Below, piece after piece: positions 23,509 through 30,400 of a stretch of 64,000 nt of DNA (position 1 is its first letter; each line of letters begins with the position of its first letter). Both the position numbers and the translations under genes were made by a program. Below the pieces are notes generated by a model. The model saw only the letters and a list, made by a program, of their open reading frames with translations, was not told the origin of the DNA and made no database searches. Source of the DNA: Eubacterium sp. AF16-48 (GTDB lineage: Bacteria > Bacillota > Clostridia > Lachnospirales > Lachnospiraceae); NCBI RefSeq assembly GCF_003479405.1, contig NZ_QUHB01000004.1, forward strand, positions 62,001 through 126,000. Direction: 5' to 3'.

Positions 23509-23922
23509 CTATTCGCCGGTACTGCCAAAGCTGCCGGTTCCTCGCTCTGTTCCCAGATCTGTTACAAAATCCGCAATGACAGTCGGCGTGATCACAAGCT
23601 GCCCGATACGGGCTCCCTTAAAAAGAGACTGCGCCTGATTGCTTACATTGCTGATGATCGCATGGATCTCTCCTCGGTAGCCGGAATCCACAGGCGGCAG
23701 TTCACAGACCAGACCTTTTACCGCCATACTGGTACGGGGAAAGATATATCCCGCATACCCATCCGGTATTTCCAGTCCAAAGCCAAGAGGAATTTTGGCG
23801 ATTTCTCCGGGCTGTAAGGTGCAGTCATAGGGCAGATAAACATCTGCTCCGGCATCATTGCCATGAGGACGGTAAGGACGCTGGTGCTCCGGCACGCCAA
23901 AATCGATTAGTTTTATTTTCAT
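23509..23922 (-). CDS. dut: dUTP diphosphatase
   Basis: 137-aa trimeric dUTPase that hydrolyses dUTP to dUMP. All five motifs are present: NDAGADVYLP, PRTSMAVKG, PPVDSGYRGEIH, RIGQLVI and GTERGTGSFGSTG. The start at 23922 has AAGGAGG 6 nt upstream and overlaps the thyX stop by ATGA, so it is coupled to thyX. Together they convert dUTP to dUMP to dTMP, an unusual pair for an ICE. It may supply thymidylate and keep uracil out of transferred DNA. Confidence 0.93.
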   Translation of the reverse strand: MKIKLIDFGVPEHQRPYRPHGNDAGADVYLPYDCTLQPGEIAKIPLGFGLEIPDGYAGYIFPRTSMAVKGLVCELPPVDSGYRGEIHAIISNVSNQAQSLFKGARIGQLVITPTVIADFVTDLGTERGTGSFGSTGE

Positions 23923-24662
23923 CGGCAGCCTCCTTCCCAAAGAGCGGGATAGTCTTTTTCTAAAATATCCTCTGGCGTCATATCTGCCTGCAGTTTTCGC
24001 CCGCAGGTCATTTTCCCTTCCAGACATCGATCCAACTGACAGAAAGGCCCGGTCAGTGACGGGGCAAACAAGGCAGGGCTTAGGTCATAAAGTTCTTTCC
24101 AGACCTTTAACAGCACGATCCTTGTTTCATCTGTATTTCTTCGGCATACCCGCTGGCCGATGATATGTTTCCACTGATAAGGGGTGGCGCTGATGAGCAG
24201 TACATTCCGTAATCCCTGGGGCGTGGCATAGCCGGCCGCATCGTGCCCGCTTCCGGCAGTGCACAGGGCTTCATAACATTTCATGCTTTCATTACAACTT
24301 TTTAAGTACAGCTCCTGTACCACAGCCGGAGCCGTCATAATAGAATACGGGACAGCGAAATCCGCCTGTCCCGTATAGTTGCTGTACTGCAGCGATGCAC
24401 TCATAAATTTTACTTCGTTCTGGTGGCGGGTGATCTGCGCCAGAAAACGCCTGCTGGCGCCGACAATGGCTACCGTGATCACCGCAAATTTCTGGATGGT
24501 AGGATGGGGAAGCGCCCCCATAGCTGCTACTGTCTGAACGCTGAATGATTTTTCGTAGAGCTCCATCAGGTCGTCCATTGAGGCAATCTTATGTCCCTGC
24601 TGGGTAAGTCTTGCCGCAAAGACCATGTTTTTTTCTGCTTCCGCTACCGCCTGGCAGTTCAA
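23919..24662 (-). CDS. thyX: FAD-dependent thymidylate synthase ThyX
   Basis: Flavin-dependent thymidylate synthase (dUMP to dTMP). The ThyX core is ASRRFLAQITRHQNEVKFMSAS followed by LQYSNY, the family's R-H-x-x-x-x-x-x-S-x-x-x-Y region; a further conserved end is IGQRVCRRNTDETR. The frame continues upstream of the TTG at 24662: IKQIEVKILNCQAVAEAEKN. AAAGGAGG is positioned 9 nt before an ATT codon at 24686, which overlaps the stop of the preceding gene, so AUU may be the real start. The length (about 250 aa) is normal for the family. Confidence 0.9.
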   Translation of the reverse strand: MNCQAVAEAEKNMVFAARLTQQGHKIASMDDLMELYEKSFSVQTVAAMGALPHPTIQKFAVITVAIVGASRRFLAQITRHQNEVKFMSASLQYSNYTGQADFAVPYSIMTAPAVVQELYLKSCNESMKCYEALCTAGSGHDAAGYATPQGLRNVLLISATPYQWKHIIGQRVCRRNTDETRIVLLKVWKELYDLSPALFAPSLTGPFCQLDRCLEGKMTCGRKLQADMTPEDILEKDYPALWEGGCR

Positions 24663-24681
24663 AATTTTTACTTCAATCTGT

Positions 24682-24999
24682 TTAATTGGTATGTCCCTCC
24701 TTTACAATCGCTTTCAGTAAGAACAGATAGTTAAGACTGTCTGTGATCTTTTCGTCCCATGTGTCCATCGGATAAACTGTTTCCTCGGCAAAGCACATAT
24801 CGTATAGAGAAACAATATGCTTTGCCAGCATACCGGCAAGGGCACGCTGGGGCGTTGTGTGCTGTAAAGTTGCCGCTGCCTTAAATGCACCCAGCCGGTC
24901 CGGATCATCCCCGGTGTATTCTTTGGTTTTCCGTTTCAAGGTATCAGCACAGAGCCGCACCTGTTCGTCAAAAACGGCATTGACTTCATTTTGCGTAAT
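24682..24999 (-). CDS. DUF1599/nucleotide-modification-associated protein
   Basis: About 105 aa: TLKRKTKEYTGDDPDRLGAFKAAATLQ, LAGMLAKHIVSLYDM, DTWDEKITDSLNYLFLLKAIVKE. The K-x-x-Y-G/T and W-x-E-K-I-x-D-x-x-N-Y-L pattern matches the phage-type DUF1599 family, linked to modified nucleotides. An in-frame ATG at 25062 lies inside the upstream gene's terminator hairpin and cannot be the usual start. AAGGAGG is correctly spaced (8 nt) before an ATT at 24999, again a possible AUU start. First gene of the thyX-dut cluster. Confidence 0.7.
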   Translation of the reverse strand: MTQNEVNAVFDEQVRLCADTLKRKTKEYTGDDPDRLGAFKAAATLQHTTPQRALAGMLAKHIVSLYDMCFAEETVYPMDTWDEKITDSLNYLFLLKAIVKEGHTN

Positions 25000-25027
25000 A
25001 TAGCATCCCTCCTTTGAAAACAAGAAA

Positions 25028-25059
25028 CCGGCTATTCTAAAGCATCTTAGAATAGCCGG
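25028..25059 (-). terminator. Intrinsic terminator after the AbiEii gene
   Basis: Perfect 13-bp arms CCGGCTATTCTAA/TTAGAATAGCCGG with a 6-nt loop; T-rich tract on the minus strand. Confidence 0.85.
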
Positions 25060-25082
25060 CAAATAAATGGATATGTAATTGT

Positions 25083-26081
25083 TTATAGTGTATTGATCTC
25101 TTTTTCCAGTTCCTGGACCGCTGCTATGACTGTCTCAAATGTCGGAATATCCCCATACAACATATCCTGCATAGAGTTATAGTCCGTTTCCAATGCTGCG
25201 AACCGATATTCCGGCGGGAGTAATTTTAATGTGCCCGGCACAGCCTCCGGGTACTTCGCCCATGCTCTGGGATAGAATTTCATTTTGAAATCTACAACTT
25301 TCTTCAGGAGATCCAGCCTGGAAAAAGCAGCTTCTTTGACCGGTGTTGCAGCCATGCGGTAGAGATCATAATAATGTCTGGAATACCGCTGCGGCATTTC
25401 CAAATGTTCCGGTCTGTTCGCTTCATGGTGCAGGATTGTGGCTTTTTCCCAGAAGGTCCGTTCCGGGGCAACGGTAAGGATTGCGGTTTCTTTTTGCTCA
25501 AAAATCTTCGGATAATATTTTGCCGCGTATGGTTCGATCAGCGCTGTTTTTGCAGGAGTCCACGCTGCCAGCGCACCAATCTCTAAACGGATCACCTGTA
25601 AAGTCGCCGTATTCGTAAAAAGGTGCGGATAGGCGAAAATGACCGTCTGTTTATCCTTTTCATCTATGTAGACATTTGCTTCACAACCGATTTCCTGGGA
25701 TAAGCCGGCTTTGACTGCCGGGCAGAATGTTTCGGACAGAAATACCTCTGCACGCACATTGGCTTCTTTGTTAAAAGCATCCTGTTTTGTATTGGAACGT
25801 TTCTCCCATGGTTCATCTTTGCCATATCCCAATACACGCCAGTCCAGAATCAAATCAATATCTTCTGAAAACCGGCTGATCAGGTGAAAGGCTTTTGAAA
25901 GGCTGGTACCTCCCTTAAAGGTGATGGACTCTTTCCATGGTGAGCGGTGAAATAAATAATCCAGCGTAAAACATACCCAAAAGTCTTTTTCCACGATGGC
26001 ATCATTCAGCCCCATTTTATCTGCTGTATTTCTGAACAGCTCCCTGCGGTCGTTATCTGAAAGTCTTGCTATATTTCTCAT
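25083..26081 (-). CDS. abiEii: AbiEii/AbiGii-family nucleotidyltransferase toxin
   Basis: 332-aa toxin of the type IV AbiE system. The nucleotidyltransferase core is ITFKGGTSLSKAFHLISRFSEDIDLIL (GGTS and the catalytic D-x-D); the N-terminus ARLSDNDRRELFRNTADKMG and later basic helices are family-typical. Relatives act as GTP-dependent nucleotidyltransferases that stop growth of phage-infected or plasmid-free cells. The ATG at 26081 overlaps the antitoxin stop by 4 bp, and a strong terminator follows. It probably stabilises the ICE or excludes phage. Confidence 0.92.
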   Translation of the reverse strand: MRNIARLSDNDRRELFRNTADKMGLNDAIVEKDFWVCFTLDYLFHRSPWKESITFKGGTSLSKAFHLISRFSEDIDLILDWRVLGYGKDEPWEKRSNTKQDAFNKEANVRAEVFLSETFCPAVKAGLSQEIGCEANVYIDEKDKQTVIFAYPHLFTNTATLQVIRLEIGALAAWTPAKTALIEPYAAKYYPKIFEQKETAILTVAPERTFWEKATILHHEANRPEHLEMPQRYSRHYYDLYRMAATPVKEAAFSRLDLLKKVVDFKMKFYPRAWAKYPEAVPGTLKLLPPEYRFAALETDYNSMQDMLYGDIPTFETVIAAVQELEKEINTL

Positions 26082-26695
26082 TGTACCTTTTCACCTCCAC
26101 AAATCTGCCGTATCGTATCGTAAACCCAATCCGTAGACTCGGTTGCTTCCTTCAAACAAGCCTGTTTATCCTTGTCTGTCAGTTTTTCGGAAAGCATCTG
26201 TATGACTTCTGGCGTAACATTCGATCTGCCAAGCGTTTTTAATGCCTGTATAACCAAACTTGTCATATAGGACAATCCGGTAATCTCCTTATTGGTCCGG
26301 TGCTTAAATTCCAGCTTTGTAGAGTTCCACTCGTAGGTCTTATATGGACCATCGCTGATATAGGACCATACTGCTGTTACCTGTGTTGAAAGACCTAACA
26401 GGTTCAATGCTGTATTCCCACATGGGGCAATCGTCCAGTGATAACTTCGTGCCAATGCGTTCGCCACCGCTTCCGGGTCTGCCGCCACATATTCATCCAG
26501 AAGTTTGCTATATTTTGGTTTTTCATAAACTCCTTTCAAAATACGGCGCAATGTTCCTGATTGCACTAAACGGCTTAAACTTTGACGAATAGTGGATGTA
26601 TCTGCAATATCCGCAAAATCAGACATCACAAAAACAGTTCCATCTTCAAGAGAAAGAACACGCTCTCGTATTCGTTTTGTATATCCGTTGTCCAC
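26078..26695 (-). CDS. abiEi: AbiEi-type antitoxin (DUF6088-like)
   Basis: 205-aa antitoxin/transcriptional repressor. The N-terminal winged helix is VFVMSDFADIADTSTIRQSLSRLVQSGTLRRILKGVYEKPKYS, followed by an AbiEi-like domain (VANALARSYHWTIAPCGNTALNLLGLSTQVTAVW). The start is taken as GTG at 26695, with GGGAGG 7 nt upstream; upstream ATGs in frame fall inside the operator. AbiEi proteins bind inverted repeats in their own promoter, and a perfect 13-bp-arm palindrome lies 16 bp upstream. Confidence 0.9.
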   Translation of the reverse strand: MDNGYTKRIRERVLSLEDGTVFVMSDFADIADTSTIRQSLSRLVQSGTLRRILKGVYEKPKYSKLLDEYVAADPEAVANALARSYHWTIAPCGNTALNLLGLSTQVTAVWSYISDGPYKTYEWNSTKLEFKHRTNKEITGLSYMTSLVIQALKTLGRSNVTPEVIQMLSEKLTDKDKQACLKEATESTDWVYDTIRQICGGEKVQ

Positions 26696-26710
26696 AATAC
26701 CGCCTCCCTT

Positions 26711-26744
26711 CATGTCACGAATATTATATATTATTCGTGACATG
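26711..26744. promoter_or_regulatory. AbiE operator palindrome
   Basis: Perfect inverted repeat CATGTCACGAATA-N8-TATTCGTGACATG with an AT-only centre that could include the -10 element. It lies 16 bp upstream of the antitoxin start. Confidence 0.78.
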
Positions 26745-26845
26745 ATTGCAATAGGTCCTATTCCTCTTATTTTGAGTGTTCCCATTAAAAATCTGATTTA
26801 TACATCAAAAATCAAAAATTTTGCAAGGCAGTACAGTTTTCATAT

Positions 26846-26877
26846 ATGTCACATATTTTATATATTATTCGTGACAT
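26846..26877. promoter_or_regulatory. Second copy of the AbiE-type operator
   Basis: ATGTCAC...GTGACAT arms. The right 20 bp are the same as in the first operator, whereas the left arm is less perfect. It lies at the 3' end of the neighbouring 160-aa gene, 102 bp upstream of the first palindrome. Confidence 0.6.
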
Positions 26878-27359
26878 CAGGCAGTTGGCAGGTAGATCCA
26901 GTCGTGCATCAGGCACACGCTGGGTTCATCCTCCCTGGGAACCAGACGGTAGGTACATTCCCCATAGACCGTGCGTTTGTCCTCGATCTCCATGCCATAG
27001 GCTTTATAAAAGCGGTATTCCAGATTGGAGATAATACAGCGCAGGGTTTGCAGAGCCTCCCTTTGAGCTGATACGATCAGGTCACGGTCAATGCTGCGCT
27101 TCAAAAACAGCAGCGATTTGTAAAGCTGTACCTCTGTGCGGTAAGGGCGGCAGTCTTTCGTTTCCAGCCATCCGCAAAAAGCGACCGGTCCGCTCTGGAT
27201 CACACTGCGGTCCGGGTGATAATACTCATAGCAGTCCAGGTTTGCCGTATTCAGAAGATAGAGCATTTCCCGGACTTCATTTTCCGGCATGTCGTAAAAC
27301 CGCAAAAGCGAGCGGTAAAGATGGACATAGCCGGGAATGGAAATCATGGTATTTACCAT
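26877..27359 (-). CDS. ICE-associated hypothetical protein (160 aa)
   Basis: Good GGAGG 9 nt before the ATG. All-helical appearance: YRSLLRFYDMPENEVREMLYLLNTANLDCYEYYHPD, then LYKSLLFLKRSIDRDLIVSAQREALQTLRCIISNLEYRFYKAYGMEIEDK, ending RLVPREDEPSVCLMHDW. No domain recognised. It lies downstream of the adhesin-sortase gene behind a hairpin, before the AbiE promoter. Confidence 0.68.
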   Translation of the reverse strand: MVNTMISIPGYVHLYRSLLRFYDMPENEVREMLYLLNTANLDCYEYYHPDRSVIQSGPVAFCGWLETKDCRPYRTEVQLYKSLLFLKRSIDRDLIVSAQREALQTLRCIISNLEYRFYKAYGMEIEDKRTVYGECTYRLVPREDEPSVCLMHDWIYLPTA

Positions 27360-27386
27360 AAAATAAAATCCTCCTTGTAAACAGCA

Positions 27387-27412
27387 GGTGCGGGAGCTTT
27401 TGCCCCCGCACC
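27387..27412 (-). terminator. Hairpin after the adhesin-sortase gene
   Basis: GGTGCGGG/CCCGCACC perfect 8-bp arms, 10-nt loop, 10 bp after the stop at 27422. The T tract is poor, so termination may be partial. Confidence 0.5.
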
Positions 27413-27421
27413 GTCTAAAAT

Positions 27422-30400
27422 CTATATTTCGTTATCTACTTTCACGAGTTTTCCCATGACAAGAAAGCGTCCTGTGCCGCCCGGCGTACAGGTAGAAAGG
27501 GTCAGTACCTTATCGCTGCAGGTCACAGTCACATCACTTTCCACCGCAGAACGTTCCTTCATAGCTGTAAGCCAGGTAGTATAAGCACCGTCATCCTTCC
27601 AGGAAAGCTGCCAGGGAGAAGTTTTACTGCCGGATTCTTCCGGTTTTGCTGCAAATGCCGTAAAGATCTCCATGACATAACCCCCCTTCGGAGTAACGAG
27701 ATACATCTGCCTGTGAGTATCAAAGTAACTTTGTTCATCGTACCGGTTCAGCAAGGCAAACATGGAACCATCCCGCATATTATGACCGTAAATGATCGTA
27801 TTGCGGTCTGAAAAATCTGCCCGGTTTTCATAGTCGGCAAACAGGCAGCCAACCTTGTTATAGGTCCCGTCATAAAGATGGTTCAGGTAATACTCGTTGT
27901 TGTCGGTATGCGTCACCGGATAATTGAGCACCGTATCAGGAAGAGAAAGCCATCCGATGATGTCCGGTCCATTTTCACGGAGCGTTTCAAAGTCTACCGA
28001 AGGCAGGACAATATCGGCATCGTCCCGTTTTGGTTCTGTCGGATCGGGTGCCGACTCCGGGGAAGCTGTCTGCTCCGGTACTTCCACATATCCGGCAAGA
28101 TCTCGATAGGCATCTTTACTCTCAGCATACTGGTTCAAGTCACGGAACACCAAAAAACCGCTGCCAAGAGCCACCAGAACGCAGAGTGAAAGGACAGAAA
28201 CCCCGACAGCCGTTCTTTTCGGGGAAGTCCTGCTGTATTTTCCCTTTTTGAAATAATACACAGCAAATACGCTGCCACCGATCAGTACGGCTGCCAGCAG
28301 TCCGCCATACAGGAAAATATACGGATCATCCCCGGTCTGCGGTACCGGCTTTTGAGGGGTGGAAGGATTGGAGGGAACAGAAGGCTTTTCCGGGTTCTTT
28401 GGGTTATCCGGCTTTTCCGGTTTTTCATTAAAGAACTGGACTGTAGATGTCTGATCTGCCTTGATCTCCACCGTAGCGGCATCAGGAATGATGTAATCCT
28501 TGCTTGCCCGGTTTGCAACTTCTGTTACGGTATAAATACCGACACGAAGGCCCTTAACTTCAATCACGCCGGATTTTGGAGTGGTGAATGTCTCGCAGTA
28601 GGAGCCGTCCGCACTCTTAACCTCGATGGCAAAACCATCTTTGCGCCCGTCGCTGGAATCCTTTGTGATCTTTAAGTTGCCGCGGTAAGCCTCATTGGTA
28701 AACCCGTGCCCGGCTTCTCCATTTTCCACAACTGCGACCTGTCCATCTTCTGTGATGGAAAAATAGTAAGCGTTTGAGTCAGGCTGATAGCCCTCCGGCG
28801 CTTTGCTTTCTTTGATAAAGTAGCCGCCAGCCAGAAGGTTTTCCGCCGTATGATAGCCTGCATCGGTTTCTTTCAGCGTACCGATCTTTTGATCGTCAGG
28901 ATCATATTCCTGGTTGGCGTTGGAATCCGCATACAGGTCGAACACTGCACCGGGCAGGAAGCGCAGGAAAGAATTCTTGTCTTTCTTATCCTCCTTTTCC
29001 ACAGGGGACGGTTCCTCCACAGCTTCGGTTTTAGTTACCTGCACACTGCCGCGGATCAGGGTGTTTTCCACACGGATCTCGATATGCTGTCCGTCTGCAC
29101 CGATATATACATGGTGCTGCTGCGGGCTTACCGTATAAAGGTCAGGGGCAGAGATCTCCTTGACGATCCAGTGTCCGTAAGGAATGTTCTCAAAGGAAAA
29201 ACTGCCGTCTTTTCCGGTAATAGCAGTAAGCAGCGCATTTTCTTCAGTAAATTCTTCGGTATCAGGTCTAAACAGACCCATGAGCGCACCGGCAAGCGTG
29301 ACATCCTCGCCGCCTTCCGGGTTTTCCCCGACTTTTACACCGTCTACACGCCCACGGAGAAGTTCATTGGAAACAGCCTCGCCTTCATTGACAAGGATCT
29401 GTACCAGGGCGGTTTCCTGACCAGCATACTCAAAGACAACCGGATATTCCTGATCCGAAAGGATATAGGCGCCGTTGGTTGTGCGTTCCTTGACATAATA
29501 GCTGCCAAAAGGCAGGTCGGAAGCGAAGGAAGCGCTGTAACCGCCGGATTCCTCAGACGAAACAGAGACCACTTCCAGAAGTCCACCTGCCGGGATTACG
29601 CTGCCATCTGCCGCCGTCAGGTCTGCGGAAGCATAAAGTCCAAAGGAAATATCCTTATATTCCTCGTTCATGCCAAGACCGAACAGGTCATCGGTCTCCA
29701 TTGCCTTGAAAAGTGTGACATCCACTTTCTGGCGTTCGTCATAAAGACCGGCCGCTGTCTGTGTAACCTCTATGGTCTCACCCGCATAGGTCAGTTCCAC
29801 ATATTCCGGTTGAGGATTCAACACACAGCCGGAAGGCGCCTGACGTTCCTCCAGACGATAACGGCCAAGATAGAGAGACCCGCTTTTCGCTGTGCCGTCC
29901 TCGCCGGTCGTAAGTGTTTCCACAACCGTATCTTTTTCTGCCCGCAAGGTACCGTCACCGGTATAAATATCTTCATCTGCGATCACATCATAGACCGCTC
30001 CAGGAAGTCCGGCAACCTCATATACCGGTTGGTACAGTCCGTCGTTTTCCTGGACAGAAGCAAATACTTCTCCGGTCTTTGTGATGGTAAGCTGGCCTTT
30101 CTGCGGCATATTGTACTGCGTGACCGTCACAACCGCCTCGCTGCCGTCAATGGTAAACGGTACCGGCTGGTCGGAAAGCACATAGCCGTAAGGAGCAGCT
30201 ACCTCATAAAGTTCATAATCCCCGGCGGCCAAAGGCTCCGGCAGCATCAGCCAGCCCTCGTCAGAAACATAGAAGGTATTCAGTGTTTCCGGGTTCGGAT
30301 AGTAGACGGTCTGGGTGATAAATTCCCCGGTGGAAAGATCCTTGATCTGAAAACCGGTTCCGGTCACAGGGATAATCTTTCCGGTCTCTGCGTCACATTT

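Noticed and set aside
24682..25062. ATG at 25062 as the start of the DUF1599 gene
   Set aside because: It lies within the perfect terminator hairpin of the upstream AbiEii gene, and the first 20 residues do not resemble the family.
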